A DNA stretch of 35,086 nucleotides from JAOADN01 sp049323795 (lineage in GTDB: Bacteria > Pseudomonadota > Alphaproteobacteria > Rhodobacterales > Rhodobacteraceae): assembly GCA_049323795.1 (NCBI GenBank), contig JBMOOH010000011.1, positions 1 through 35,086 on the forward strand. The letters are read 5' to 3'. Shown here piece by piece: positions 8,973-19,630 of the stretch; position 1 is the first letter of the stretch, and each line of letters opens with the position of its first letter. Made by a program: the position numbers and the translations under genes. The notes under the pieces were generated by a model. The model saw only the letters and a program-made list of their open reading frames with translations. It had not been told where the DNA came from and made no database searches.

Positions 8973-10202
8973 CTATCTGCCCGCCACCCGGGCGTTGCGT
9001 GCCGCGATGAGCCTGAGGCGCAGCGCATTCAGGCGGATGAAGCCTTCGGCATCCTTCTGGTCGTAGGCGCCGGCATCCTCCTCGAAGGTCACGTGCCTCT
9101 CCGAATAGAGCGAATGGCCGGACCACCGCGCCACCGTCCGCGCCGAACCCTTGTAGAGCTTCACCCGGACCGTGCCCGTGACATGCTCCTGCGACTTGTC
9201 GATCAGCGCCTGGAGCATCTCGCGTTCGGGGCTGAACCAGAAGCCGTTGTAGATCAGTTCCGCATAGCGCGGCATGATCGAATCCTTCAGATGCCCCGCC
9301 CCGGCGTCGAGCGTGATCTGCTCGATTCCCCGGTGTGCTTCGAGAAGGATGGTTCCGCCGGGGGTTTCATAGAGGCCGCGCGACTTCATCCCGACGAAGC
9401 GGTTCTCCACCAGGTCGAGCAGGCCGACGCCATGCCGCGCGCCGATCTCGTTCAGGCGCGTCAGGACCGTGGCAGGCGACAGGCGTTCACCGTCGACCGC
9501 GACCGCATCGCCCCTTTCGAACGAGATTTCGATGTATTCCGGTGTATCTGGCGCCTTTTCGACCGGCGTGACGCGCTGGTAGACGAACTCGGGCGCCTCC
9601 TCGGCGGGGTTCTCCAGAACCTTCCCTTCGGACGAGGTGTGGAGCAGGTTCGCGTCCACGCTGAAGGGCGCCTCGCCCCGCTTGTCCCGGGCGATGGGGA
9701 TCTGGTGCGCCTCGGCGAACTCCAGCAGTCGGGTGCGGCTCGTGAGGTTCCAGAGCCGCCACGGCGCGATCACCCGGATCGCGGGATCGAGGGCGGCAGC
9801 CGACAGTTCGAACCGCACCTGGTCGTTGCCCTTGCCGGTCGCGCCATGCGCGACCGCATCGGCACCCGTCTCGTGCGCGATGCGGACGAGGTGCTTCGAG
9901 ATGAGCGGGCGGGCGATCGAGGTTCCGAGAAGGTACAGCCCCTCGTAAAGCGCATTCGCCCGGAACATCGGGAACACGAAATCGCGCACGAATTCCTCGC
10001 GCACATCCACGATGTGGATGTTCTCGGGCCTGATCCCCAGCAGGAGAGCCTTCTGCCGCGCGGGCTCCAGTTCCTCGCCCTGTCCGAGGTCGGCGGTGAA
10101 GGTCACGACCTCGCAGCCGTATTCGGTCTGGAGCCACTTCAGGATGATCGACGTGTCAAGGCCGCCGGAATAGGCAAGGACGACTTTCTTCGGGGCCTGC
10201 AT
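8973..10202 (-). CDS. argG: Argininosuccinate synthase
   Basis: Cytosolic enzyme of 409 residues that joins citrulline and aspartate with ATP to give argininosuccinate, the next-to-last step of arginine synthesis. The ATP-binding loop is AYSGGLDTSIILKWL at residues 10-24; TADLGQGEE, the segment GATGKGNDQVRFE that binds citrulline and aspartate, and SVDANLLHTSSEG are all present. Length and both ends match the family. The start at 10202 gives the standard MQAPKKVVLAYSGG opening. The gene stands alone: it converges on mbfA, and the helical exported protein gene lies upstream on the same strand, 113 bases away. No arginine-responsive leader or operator could be recognised upstream. Confidence 0.97.
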   Translation of the reverse strand: MQAPKKVVLAYSGGLDTSIILKWLQTEYGCEVVTFTADLGQGEELEPARQKALLLGIRPENIHIVDVREEFVRDFVFPMFRANALYEGLYLLGTSIARPLISKHLVRIAHETGADAVAHGATGKGNDQVRFELSAAALDPAIRVIAPWRLWNLTSRTRLLEFAEAHQIPIARDKRGEAPFSVDANLLHTSSEGKVLENPAEEAPEFVYQRVTPVEKAPDTPEYIEISFERGDAVAVDGERLSPATVLTRLNEIGARHGVGLLDLVENRFVGMKSRGLYETPGGTILLEAHRGIEQITLDAGAGHLKDSIMPRYAELIYNGFWFSPEREMLQALIDKSQEHVTGTVRVKLYKGSARTVARWSGHSLYSERHVTFEEDAGAYDQKDAEGFIRLNALRLRLIAARNARVAGR

Positions 10203-10315
10203 CGCGATCTCCGTAACGGCATCAGGACGCGGTGCGGATAGCGGAAGCGGTGCCGGCGGGCAAGCGCCTCACGCCGGCGGGACGGCCGGCCGGGCCGTCC
10301 ACGCTTGTCTGTCGC

Positions 10316-11082
10316 TCAGAGGCCGAGCTGGGCGCGGAGGTAATCCAGCGCGTCGGACGAAAGCGCGCGGCCGTTCGAGGCGGTCATCAGCGCGGCATCC
10401 TCGGCCTNNNNNNNNNNTCGTAGACGGACTGCGTCTCGCCGGCGACGGCCTCGGCATCGGCGAGAGCGGCCTCAAGCGCTGCCCGGTCGCCGTCATAGGC
10501 CTCGGCGCCGGCGAGTTCGCCGGTCAGGCCGGCAAGACGGTCGGCATAATCCGCCGCGGCCGGATCGAGCGCGTCGATGTCGGCCTGGATCTCGGCGGCG
10601 GTCCGCCCTCCGTAAGCGGCGTCGAGATCCGAGATCTGCCGGTTCAGATCCTCGACCGCCTGCGTCGCCGCATCGAGCGCCTGCTGCGCTGCGGCAAGCC
10701 TTTCCCCGGTCTCCGCGGCGGTGACGGCTGCGTTGCGGTAGGCCGCGATGCGGCCGACCTGACTGTTGGGCGCGGCGTTGGCAAAGGCCTGCTCGCTGGC
10801 GCGGTAGGCGTTCAGCCCTTTCAGTTCGGACGCGATGGTGCCACGGTTCTTCGGCCCGGCGGTTTCGTCCCCGGCAGCGACATCGGAGGGCCCGACGGCA
10901 GCCGACCTCGATGCCGACTTGCCGCCGGATTTCTCGGCAGACCGTGCGCCGCCGCCATTGCCCCCGCCATTCTCCTTCGCGAAGGCTTCGGCAGGGCCGA
11001 AGACCGGCACGCCGACGGCGACGGGCGACAGCAACAGGGCCGCCATTCCGGCGGCGAGGGCTGCCGATGCGACAGGGTTCAT
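10316..11082 (-). CDS. Exported helical (coiled-coil) protein, interrupted by an assembly gap
   Basis: The protein begins with a signal peptide (hydrophobic stretch to about residue 33, probable cleavage after AEAFA), followed by a Gly- and Asn-rich segment and a long Ala/Glu-rich helical region (AALEAALADAEAVAGETQ and similar) that looks like a coiled coil. AGGAACGGAC precedes the start at 11082. The frame is broken by ten N bases at 10408-10417. Below the gap another frame gives AEDAALMTASNGRAL and the C-terminus LDYLRAQLGL before TGA at 10316-10318, clearly the same protein. Frame matching needs a gap length of 3n+2, so the ten N bases do not state the true length. The location is periplasmic by inference and the function is unknown. 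Confidence 0.75.
10408..10417. other. Assembly gap of ten N bases
   Basis: Ten undetermined bases inside the exported helical protein gene. The surrounding frames agree only if the true number of bases leaves remainder 2 when divided by 3, so ten is a placeholder. Confidence 0.95.
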
Positions 11083-11275
11083 GTCCGTTCCTCATGCACT
11101 GCCCTTCAGGCGGGCAGGTCCACCCCCGGCCTCAACATGAGGCCGCCTTTCGGGCAGCATTGTGGCAGAGGACCGCCGCCGCAACCGGCGCATCGCGGAT
11201 AATCGGCGTCCTGCGCGCCTTGACATGCCGGACCGCTTCTGGCCCCAAGTCCTCGCAACGAGGAGAAACGGCCCG

Positions 11276-12523
11276 ATGACCGAGTTCAGTTCCGCGGTCG
11301 GCACCAGCACGCGCGCGATCCGAGCATTGTTTCCACCCACTCCGCTGCAGCGGAACGAGCATCTGTCGCAGCGATACGGATGCGACCTGTGGCTGAAGCG
11401 CGAGGATCTGAGCCCGGTCCGGTCCTACAAGATCCGGGGCGCGTTCAACGCGATGCGCAAGGTGCTCGCCCGGGGCGACGACCGGCGGCATTTCGTCTGC
11501 GCGAGTGCCGGCAACCACGCGCAGGGCGTCGCCTTCGCCTGCCGCCATTTCGGCGTGCGGGGCACGATCTTCATGCCGGTGACCACCCCGCAGCAGAAGA
11601 TCGCCAGGACGCGCGCCTTCGGCGGGGATCAGGTCGAGATCCGGCTCACCGGAGACTACTTCGATCAGGCGCTCTCGGCGGCGCAGTCCTTCTGCTCGGA
11701 GCTTCAGGCGCACTTCCTTTCCCCCTTCGACGACGCCGACGTGATCGAGGGTCAGGCCGGGGTCGCCTTCGAGATCGCCGACCAGCTCGGACGGGCCCCG
11801 GACGTGGTGATCCTTCCGGTCGGGGGCGGCGGGCTGGCCGCCGGCGTCACCGGGTATTTCCGGGAGACAGCGCCCGGAACCGTCTTCCGCTTCGTCGAGC
11901 CCGCAGGCGGGGCGAGCCTTGCCGCCGCGCTCGAGGCGGGGCGGCCGGTGACGCTCCGGCGAATCGACAGTTTCGTGGACGGCGCGGCCGTGGCCCGGGT
12001 GGGGGCGATACCCTTCGAGCGCCTCCGCCACGTCAGGCCCGACGAGCTGTTCCTCGCCCCCGAGGACCGGGTCTGCATCACCATGCTCGACATGCTGAAC
12101 GTCGAGGGGATCGTGCTGGAACCGGCAGGCGCGCTGTCGATCGATGTGCTGCCGGTGCTGGCGGACCAGATCCGCGGAAAGGTCGTGGTCTGCATCACCT
12201 CGGGCGGCAACTTCGACTTCGAGCGCCTGCCCGAGGTGAAAGAGCGCGCCCAGCGCTACGCCGGCCTGAAGAAGTACTTCATCCTGCGCATGCCGCAGCG
12301 GCCCGGCGCCCTGCGGGACTTTCTGGCGATGCTGGGGCCCGAGGACGACATCGCGCGCTTCGAATACCTGAAGAAGTCGGCACGCAACTTCGGATCGGTC
12401 CTGATCGGGATCGAGACGACGCGGCCCGGGAACTTCGGCACGCTGACCGCAAGGATGGACGCGGCGGCCCTTTCCTACCGCGACATCACGGCCGACGAGG
12501 TGCTGGCCGAATTTCTGGTCTGA
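11276..12523 (+). CDS. ilvA: Threonine ammonia-lyase (threonine dehydratase)
   Basis: PLP enzyme of 415 residues that turns threonine into 2-oxobutanoate and ammonia, the first step of isoleucine synthesis. The PLP lysine is in VRSYKIRGAFN (about residue 50), the phosphate loop is VGGGGLAAG, and ITSGGNFD is the usual end of the catalytic domain. The last 85 residues (KYFILRMPQRPGALRDFL, RNFGSVLIGIE) form one ACT-like regulatory domain, typical of the shorter IlvA branch and the likely site of isoleucine feedback. The start at 11276 follows AGGAG at ten bases; the open frame extends upstream without a ribosome-binding site. The enamine released here is the classic substrate of RidA proteins, one of which is encoded 5.5 kb upstream. 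It is divergent from the exported helical protein. Confidence 0.95.
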   Translation: MTEFSSAVGTSTRAIRALFPPTPLQRNEHLSQRYGCDLWLKREDLSPVRSYKIRGAFNAMRKVLARGDDRRHFVCASAGNHAQGVAFACRHFGVRGTIFMPVTTPQQKIARTRAFGGDQVEIRLTGDYFDQALSAAQSFCSELQAHFLSPFDDADVIEGQAGVAFEIADQLGRAPDVVILPVGGGGLAAGVTGYFRETAPGTVFRFVEPAGGASLAAALEAGRPVTLRRIDSFVDGAAVARVGAIPFERLRHVRPDELFLAPEDRVCITMLDMLNVEGIVLEPAGALSIDVLPVLADQIRGKVVVCITSGGNFDFERLPEVKERAQRYAGLKKYFILRMPQRPGALRDFLAMLGPEDDIARFEYLKKSARNFGSVLIGIETTRPGNFGTLTARMDAAALSYRDITADEVLAEFLV

Positions 12524-12528
12524 CGGAA

Positions 12529-12864
12529 TCAGGCCGAACGGGCGGCGAGGCCCCGCTGCGCCAGTCCGGCGAGGAAGCGGCGCTTCGACTCTGCGTAGAC
12601 GGCAAGGATGCGGCCGATCCCGACCTCGTCCGGACGGCCGGCTGCGGCCATCGACTCGCCCTCCGCGCAGACCGCGCGGAACCCGTCGAACCCCAGGTTC
12701 GAGGCGCTTCCCTTCAGGAAATGCAGGTCTGCCTCGAGCGTGGCGACCGGACCGAGACGGGTCAGCGCGTGCTCGGCCTCGTCAAGGAAGAGTTCGACCA
12801 CTTCCCCGAGGTTCTCCGCCCCGATTTCGTCCGCAAGCTCGGACACCCGGTTCCAGTCGATCAT
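12529..12864 (-). CDS. Histidine phosphotransfer (Hpt) domain protein
   Basis: A 111-residue single-domain Hpt protein: a four-helix bundle with the phospho-accepting histidine in ADLHFLKGSASNLGF, which fits the H-x-x-K-G-x-x pattern. Such proteins pass phosphate between hybrid sensor kinases and response regulators in the cytoplasm. The start at 12864 (MIDWNRVSELA) follows GGGAG and gives a protein of normal Hpt length; the longer frame adds a basic stretch without support. It is divergent, 99 bases apart, from a response regulator with a PP2C phosphatase output, which is the natural partner. No sensor kinase gene lies in the window, so the source of phosphate is unknown. Its 3' end lies 5 bases from the end of ilvA, tail to tail. 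Confidence 0.88.
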   Translation of the reverse strand: MIDWNRVSELADEIGAENLGEVVELFLDEAEHALTRLGPVATLEADLHFLKGSASNLGFDGFRAVCAEGESMAAAGRPDEVGIGRILAVYAESKRRFLAGLAQRGLAARSA

Positions 12865-12963
12865 CCGCCCGCTCCCAGGGAAACCGGACCCGAGGTTAGT
12901 CCCGGCCCGTTTCCGGACCCTTAAGCGCTCTGCCATTCAGCCGGCGTTAAAGGGGAACGGCTA

Positions 12964-14283
12964 ATGGGGGCTGGTCGCAACCCGTGCAAGAGGGCGGTGT
13001 CGGTGGTCGGTGCGCAGGACGGTCAGGAGGCGGACGCGGGACCGCGCCCGGGGATCGTCCGCAACATCCTTGTGGTCGATGACAGCCGGATGCAGCGCCA
13101 CATCCTGCGCCGCACGCTCGAACGGCACGGCTATTCGGTGGCCGAAGCAGCCTCGGGCAGCCAGGGACTCGATCTCTGCCGCCGCCATATCCCGGACGTG
13201 GTCATCTCCGACTGGGTCATGCCCGGGCTCAACGGAATCGCGTTCTGCCGGGCACTCCGGGCGCTCGGCCTGCCGCATTATGTCTATTTCATCCTTCTCA
13301 CCTCGAAATCCGGGAAGGCGGACGTCGCCGCGGGGCTCGATGTCGGCGCGGACGATTTCCTCACCAAGCCGGTGAACGGCGACGAACTGATGGCGCGGAT
13401 TGCCGCCGGCGACCGCATCCTCAAGATGGAACGCGAACTGACCGAGAAGAACCGGCTTCTGACCGAGACGCTCGAGGCGATGCAGAGACTGCATGATTCG
13501 ATCAACAGCGATCTGGTGCAGGCGAGGAAGCTTCAGCAGAGCCTTGTGCGCGACCGCCACCGCAACTTCGGCACGTCGCAGATCAGTCTGCTCCTCCGTC
13601 CCTCGGGCCATGTCGGCGGCGATCTGGTCGGGTTCTTCCCGATCAATTCGCGTCGCGTCGGCATGTTCGCCATCGACGTGTCCGGCCATGGCATCACCTC
13701 GGCGATGATGACGGCGAGGTTGGCCGGCTACCTGTCCGGAACCTCGCCCGACCAGAACCTTGCGCTGGTGGTGAACGATCTCGGCATCTACGACGCCCAT
13801 CCGCCGGCGGACTTCGCCGCGCTTCTCAACCGCGTCGTGGTGGACGAGATGCAGTCCGACAGCTACTTCACGCTGGCCTATGCCGACATCGACCTGATGA
13901 CCGGGGCAGCGTCGATGGTGCAGGCGGGGCATCCCCATCCGGCCATCGTCCGGACGGGCGGCGAGGTGGAGTTCGTCGGATCGGGCGGGCTGCCGCTCGG
14001 CCTGTTCCGCGACGCGGAATTCGATGGCTTCGAGGTCAGGCTGGCCCCCGGCGACCGCCTCTTCCTCATGTCGGACGGGCTGATCGAAGCCCAAGACCCG
14101 GCCGGACGCCAGCTCGGCGGGGAGGGGCTTGCACGGCTTCTCGTGCGGCGGAGCGAGCAGTCCGGACAACAGCTTCTGGAAACGCTGGTCTGGGATCTGG
14201 CCGAGTACACGGGCGATGAATTCGCCGACGACGTGTCGGGCGCGCTGTTCGAATACTTCGGGCCCAAGGTGACCGACGGCTAG
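12964..14283 (+). CDS. Response regulator with PP2C (SpoIIE-type) phosphatase output
   Basis: A 439-residue signalling protein. Residues about 33-150 form a receiver domain: acidic pair in LVVDDSRMQR, phospho-acceptor aspartate in VVISDWVMPG, threonine in FILLTSKSG and lysine in DDFLTKPVNG. A helical linker (ILKMERELTEKNRLL) leads to a SpoIIE/RsbU-like Ser/Thr phosphatase domain with metal-binding sites in HVGGDLVG, FAIDVSGHGI and LMSDGLIEA. Proteins of this build usually dephosphorylate an anti-sigma-factor antagonist, so a partner-switching pathway is likely; neither antagonist nor anti-sigma factor is nearby. AAAGGGGAA nine bases before the ATG at 12964 supports this start. The divergent Hpt gene probably phosphorylates it. 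The first 30 residues have no recognisable domain. Confidence 0.92.
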   Translation: MGAGRNPCKRAVSVVGAQDGQEADAGPRPGIVRNILVVDDSRMQRHILRRTLERHGYSVAEAASGSQGLDLCRRHIPDVVISDWVMPGLNGIAFCRALRALGLPHYVYFILLTSKSGKADVAAGLDVGADDFLTKPVNGDELMARIAAGDRILKMERELTEKNRLLTETLEAMQRLHDSINSDLVQARKLQQSLVRDRHRNFGTSQISLLLRPSGHVGGDLVGFFPINSRRVGMFAIDVSGHGITSAMMTARLAGYLSGTSPDQNLALVVNDLGIYDAHPPADFAALLNRVVVDEMQSDSYFTLAYADIDLMTGAASMVQAGHPHPAIVRTGGEVEFVGSGGLPLGLFRDAEFDGFEVRLAPGDRLFLMSDGLIEAQDPAGRQLGGEGLARLLVRRSEQSGQQLLETLVWDLAEYTGDEFADDVSGALFEYFGPKVTDG

Positions 14284-14333
14284 GGCCTGTCCGACAGAAG
14301 TGGAAACCGGTCCTGGCGAAAGACAGGCGACAC

Positions 14334-14828
14334 TCAGGACTCCCGAACCTGTCTGACGCTTCTGCCTGCGTCGGGCCGGCTCTGGCGCGGCGCCGCCATG
14401 ATCGCGGCGAGGAAGTGACGGTCCCCTTCGGACGCAAGCGTGTCGATCGCCAGGCCCGCGGGCATCCAGACGGCCGTGTGGCCCGCTTCCGAAGGCGGAC
14501 CCCGGCGCACCCCCGGCCGCGCCACGAACACATGACAGACCTTCTCGGCCCAGATGCCGTATTCCGGCATCCAGGTGAACCGCCTGTAGGCGCCGAGCCG
14601 TACCGCAGGGGACATCGTCCAGCCGGTTTCCTCCATCACCTCCCGGTGCAGGGAACGGAACGGGGATTCGCCCGGGTCGATCCCTCCGCCGGGCAACTGG
14701 AACTCCGGCACGGGCGCCGCCTGGTGGGTCAGCAGGACCTCGCCCCCGCGCAACAGGATCGCGTAGGCGCCCGGCCGGCGCCTGTAGCACCGGCCCGCCT
14801 CGGGTCTCCCCCCCAGTAGCGGGATCAT
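14334..14828 (-). CDS. Nudix hydrolase
   Basis: A 164-residue protein with a complete Nudix box, GGGIDPGESPFRSLHREVMEETGW in meaning: the glycine start, and the REVMEETG core that binds the metal, all at expected spacing (about residues 46-69). Nudix enzymes hydrolyse nucleoside diphosphates linked to another group; this branch resembles MutT-like housecleaning enzymes, but the substrate cannot be told. The sequence RRRPGAYAILLRGGEVLLTH at the N-terminus is the usual first strand. The start at 14828 follows AAGGAG at a good distance. It is divergent from hslO and shares with it a short A/T-rich palindrome in the 76-base gap. It is convergent with the REC-PP2C gene, 50 bases apart. Confidence 0.9.
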   Translation of the reverse strand: MIPLLGGRPEAGRCYRRRPGAYAILLRGGEVLLTHQAAPVPEFQLPGGGIDPGESPFRSLHREVMEETGWTMSPAVRLGAYRRFTWMPEYGIWAEKVCHVFVARPGVRRGPPSEAGHTAVWMPAGLAIDTLASEGDRHFLAAIMAAPRQSRPDAGRSVRQVRES

Positions 14829-14851
14829 CGCTGCGCTCCTTGGTCGGCGGG

Positions 14852-14880
14852 TTGCCGTTCCTATATAGGCGCGGTATGCA
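14852..14880. promoter_or_regulatory. Divergent promoter region between the Nudix gene and hslO
   Basis: TTGCCG (14852-14857), 17 bases, TATGCA (14875-14880) is a possible hslO promoter. Inside the spacer lies the palindrome CTATATAG (14861-14868), which can act as a -10 element in either direction. The A/T-rich patch is striking in this GC-rich sequence. Confidence 0.4.
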
Positions 14881-14904
14881 GCGGCCCTTGCCGGAAGGAA
14901 ACCC

Positions 14905-15906
14905 ATGACACGCCTGGAGCAGATCGCCTGGGACGATACCGTCCTGCCCTTCCAGCTCGACCGTTCCGACATCCGGGGCCGCGTCGCGCGGCTGGACGGA
15001 ACGCTCGAGCGCATCCTGTCGCAGCATGCCTACCCCGAGGCGGTCGAGGCGCTGGTGGCGGAACTGGCGCTTCTGACGGCGCTGATCGGCCAGACGATCA
15101 AGCTGCGCTGGAAGCTGTCGCTGCAGGTCCGCGGCGACGGGCCGGTGCGCATCCTCGCGGCCGACTACTACGGCCCGGCGGCCGAGGGCGGCACCGCGCA
15201 GGTCCGCGCCTGGGCCAGCTTCGACGGCGCCCGCCTGGCCGACGCGGCCAGCCCGTTCGGGCTGATCGGCAACGGCTACTTCGCCATCCTGATCGACCAG
15301 GGCGCGGGCACGGTCCCCTACCAGGGCATAACGCCCCTGGCGGGCGGATCGCTGTCGGCCTGCGCCGAGACCTACTTCGCACAGTCCGAGCAGCTTCCCA
15401 CGCGGTTTGCGCTGTCCTTCGGCCGCTCGCGCCTTGCAGGCGAGACCGAACACTGGCGCGCCGGGGGCGTGATGCTTCAGCACATGCCCAAGGCCTCGCC
15501 CTTCGCCAGGGGCGAAGGCGGCAGCGGCGAGGGGGGGCTTCTGGCCGCGTCCGACATGCTGGACGGAGAGGAGGGCGAGAACTGGAACCGGGCGAACCTT
15601 CTGCTCGACACGGTGGAAGAGTTCGAGCTGATCGGGCCGGGCGTCCAGCCGACCGAGCTTCTGGTGCGGCTGTTCCACGAGGAGGGTCCGCGCGTGTTCG
15701 ACGCGCGGGCCGTGCAGTTCGGCTGCACCTGTTCCGAGGACAAGGTGCGCCAGAGCCTGTCGATCTACTCGGCCAAGGACATCCGCACGATGACGACGCC
15801 CGCGGGGATCGTCACGGCCGACTGCCAGTTCTGCGGGTCGCACTACGAATTCGAGCCGGGGACGCTCGGCTTCGAGGCGGAGGGCGCCAGTGGCCGGCCC
15901 GTCTGA
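14905..15906 (+). CDS. hslO: Redox-regulated chaperone Hsp33
   Basis: Cytosolic holdase chaperone of 333 residues, active after oxidation. The N-terminal core contains VRILAADYYGPAA and GNGYFAILIDQG, matching the family substrate-binding domain. The C-terminal redox switch has four zinc-binding cysteines, CTC in FGCTCSEDKV and C-x2-C in DCQFCGSHYEF, the canonical CxC plus CxxC arrangement; disulphide formation there releases zinc and unfolds the linker. The protein has a slightly longer middle loop with a Gly/Ser-rich stretch (ARGEGGSGEGG) than the Escherichia coli protein. GGAAGG lies eight bases ahead of the start. Its last 17 bases overlap the GTG start of the following Nudix gene, so the pair is coupled, and cca follows at once. 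Confidence 0.95.
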   Translation: MTRLEQIAWDDTVLPFQLDRSDIRGRVARLDGTLERILSQHAYPEAVEALVAELALLTALIGQTIKLRWKLSLQVRGDGPVRILAADYYGPAAEGGTAQVRAWASFDGARLADAASPFGLIGNGYFAILIDQGAGTVPYQGITPLAGGSLSACAETYFAQSEQLPTRFALSFGRSRLAGETEHWRAGGVMLQHMPKASPFARGEGGSGEGGLLAASDMLDGEEGENWNRANLLLDTVEEFELIGPGVQPTELLVRLFHEEGPRVFDARAVQFGCTCSEDKVRQSLSIYSAKDIRTMTTPAGIVTADCQFCGSHYEFEPGTLGFEAEGASGRPV

Positions 15907-16522
15907 GCCGGACACCGACCCGCTCGCCCCGGTCCTGCGGGCCCTCGCCCGGCCGGGGCGCGACAGTTCCGACCACGACCTGAACCCCGGCTTCGCCCCG
16001 GCCCCGGCGCGGACGCTGCGCGCGGCCGGTGTTCTCGTGCCGCTCGACGCGCGTCCCGGGGGGATCGCGGTGCTTCTCACCAAACGGTCGTCGCACCTCA
16101 AGCACCATCCCGGCCAGATCGCCTTTCCCGGCGGCAAGGTCGGTCCCGGCGACGATGGCCCCGTGGCCGCGGCGCTGCGGGAATCGTACGAGGAGATCGG
16201 ACTGCACCCCTCGAACGTCGCCATCCTGGGAACGCTGCCCCGGCACGAGACGGTGACGGGGTTCGATGTCACGCCGGTGGTGGGGCGCGTGCTCGGGCCG
16301 TTCGAGCCGGTCCCCGAGGCAGGCGAGGTCGACGAGGTTTTCGCGGTCCCTCTGGCGCACCTCGCCGATCCGGGAAACTTCCGGATCGAGACCCGCCGCT
16401 GGAAGGGACAGGACCGGCGCTATTACGTGGTGCCCTACGGTCCCCACTACATCTGGGGCGCGACTGCCCGTATCCTGCGCACATTGGCCGACCGCATCGC
16501 AGGGGCCGGTCGGGCGGGATAG
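15890..16522 (+). CDS. Nudix hydrolase of the CoA pyrophosphatase type
   Basis: A 210-residue Nudix protein. It has the CoA-pyrophosphatase pattern LLTKRSSHLKHHPGQIAFPG before the Nudix box GGKVGPGDDGPVAAALRE-SYEEIGL, with the H-P-G-Q-I-A/S-F-P-G-G block that marks the NudL/PCD1 branch. Such enzymes split coenzyme A or its derivatives into 3'-phosphoadenosine 5'-phosphate and phosphopantetheine. It starts at GTG 15890 within the end of hslO and is followed after four bases by cca, so three genes appear to form one operon. The frame is intact and the length is usual. Substrate preference is inferred from the branch-specific motif only. Confidence 0.9.
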   Translation: MAGPSEPDTDPLAPVLRALARPGRDSSDHDLNPGFAPAPARTLRAAGVLVPLDARPGGIAVLLTKRSSHLKHHPGQIAFPGGKVGPGDDGPVAAALRESYEEIGLHPSNVAILGTLPRHETVTGFDVTPVVGRVLGPFEPVPEAGEVDEVFAVPLAHLADPGNFRIETRRWKGQDRRYYVVPYGPHYIWGATARILRTLADRIAGAGRAG

Positions 16523-16526
16523 GGGC

Positions 16527-17684
16527 ATGCGGATCACCGGCGACTGGATCACCGCGGATCACGTCCAGGCAGTGCTGGCCGCGATCGAGCGCGGCGGACA
16601 CCGCGCGCTGCTGGTCGGCGGCTGCGTGCGGAACGACCTTCTGGGACTGCCCGTGACCGACATCGATATCGCGACCGATGCGCTGCCCGCGCGCGTGGCG
16701 GAACTCGCATCCGGGGCCGGCCTGCGCTGCGTCCCGACCGGGATCGACCACGGCACGGTGACGGTGATCGCCGAAGGCAGGCCGCACGAGGTGACAACCT
16801 TCCGCCGCGACGTGGAAACCGACGGGCGGCGCGCGGTCGTGGCGTTTTCCGAGCGGCTCGAGGATGACGCCTCGCGCCGCGACTTCACGATGAACGCGCT
16901 CTATGCCGATCGCGACGGCGCCGTGCTCGACCCGGTGGGCGGGATCGGCGACCTGCGCGCGCGGCGGGTCCGGTTCGTCGGGGATCCGGCCGAGCGCATC
17001 CGCGAGGACTATCTCCGCATCCTGCGGTTCTTCCGGTTCCACGCGGCCTATGGAGATGTGTCGGCCGGGCTCGACGCAGAGGCGCTGGCGGCCTGCGCGG
17101 GCCTTGCCGCAGGGATCGACGGGCTGTCGCGCGAGCGGGTGGGGCAGGAGATGCGCAAGCTCCTGTCGGCCTGCGACCCCTCTCCGTCCGTCGCCGCGAT
17201 GCAGGCGGCGGGCGTTCTGACGCGCGTTCTGCCGGGGGCCGAGGCGGCTGCGCTGCCCGTGCTCGTTCATCTCGAACGCGACCTTCCGGTCCGCTGGCTG
17301 CGCCGCCTCGCCGTCCTGGGCGGCGGCCCCGACGTGGCCGGGCGCCTGCGGCTGTCGCGCGGCGAGACCCGGGCGCTGGCGCGGATCCGGGCCGGGGCAG
17401 CGTCCGCTGCCGGTCCGGCGGCTCTCGGCTACGAACACGGGGCGCGGGACGGGGCCGACGCCGTCCTCGTCCGCGCCGCGCTGAGCCTGTCGGCCGGCGC
17501 CGGCGCGGCCCTGCCCGAAGGATGGGGGGGCGAGGTGGCGCGGGGCGCGGCGCAGACGCTGCCGGTCCGGGCCGCGGACCTGGCCCCGCTCGCCGGCGCG
17601 GCGCTCGGCGCGCGGCTGAAGGAGATCGAGGCGCGCTGGATCGCCTCGGGCTTCTCGCTGTCGCGCCGGCAGCTCCTGTCCTGA
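16527..17684 (+). CDS. cca: CCA tRNA nucleotidyltransferase / poly(A) polymerase family
   Basis: A 385-residue class II nucleotidyltransferase that builds or repairs the CCA end of tRNAs in the cytoplasm. The head domain has LVGGCVRNDLLGLPVTDIDI (glycine-rich turn and the two catalytic aspartates), TGIDHGTVTVI, the template motif VTTFRRDVETDGRR and DASRRDFTMNALY. The arginine-rich AERIREDYLRILRFFRFHA marks the end of the neck. The C-terminal helices are divergent and Ala-rich, as in other alphaproteobacterial members. The start at 16527 lies four bases after the stop of the upstream Nudix gene; GATAGGGG serves as ribosome-binding site. Whether the enzyme adds only C, only A or both cannot be told from sequence by eye. 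Confidence 0.93.
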   Translation: MRITGDWITADHVQAVLAAIERGGHRALLVGGCVRNDLLGLPVTDIDIATDALPARVAELASGAGLRCVPTGIDHGTVTVIAEGRPHEVTTFRRDVETDGRRAVVAFSERLEDDASRRDFTMNALYADRDGAVLDPVGGIGDLRARRVRFVGDPAERIREDYLRILRFFRFHAAYGDVSAGLDAEALAACAGLAAGIDGLSRERVGQEMRKLLSACDPSPSVAAMQAAGVLTRVLPGAEAAALPVLVHLERDLPVRWLRRLAVLGGGPDVAGRLRLSRGETRALARIRAGAASAAGPAALGYEHGARDGADAVLVRAALSLSAGAGAALPEGWGGEVARGAAQTLPVRAADLAPLAGAALGARLKEIEARWIASGFSLSRRQLLS

Positions 17685-17776
17685 CCGGCGCCGCCGCCGT
17701 GCGGCACCCCGCCCGCCCGGCATTTCCCTCGCGCCGGAAGCGGCCTATAACCGGGGATGCATCCGAAAGGCCCGCA

Positions 17777-19626
<1,850 letters not shown>

Positions 19627-19630
<4 letters not shown>

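Noticed and set aside
10282..10302. GGACGGC/GCCGTCC hairpin after the exported helical protein gene as an intrinsic terminator
   Set aside because: The stem is good but no T-run follows on the minus strand; Rho-dependent ending or structure only is equally likely.
12961..16272. Very long minus-strand open frame (over 1,100 codons)
   Set aside because: It runs antisense through the REC-PP2C gene and hslO and crosses the Nudix gene in another frame. Its composition is that of high-GC antisense frames; no domain is recognisable.
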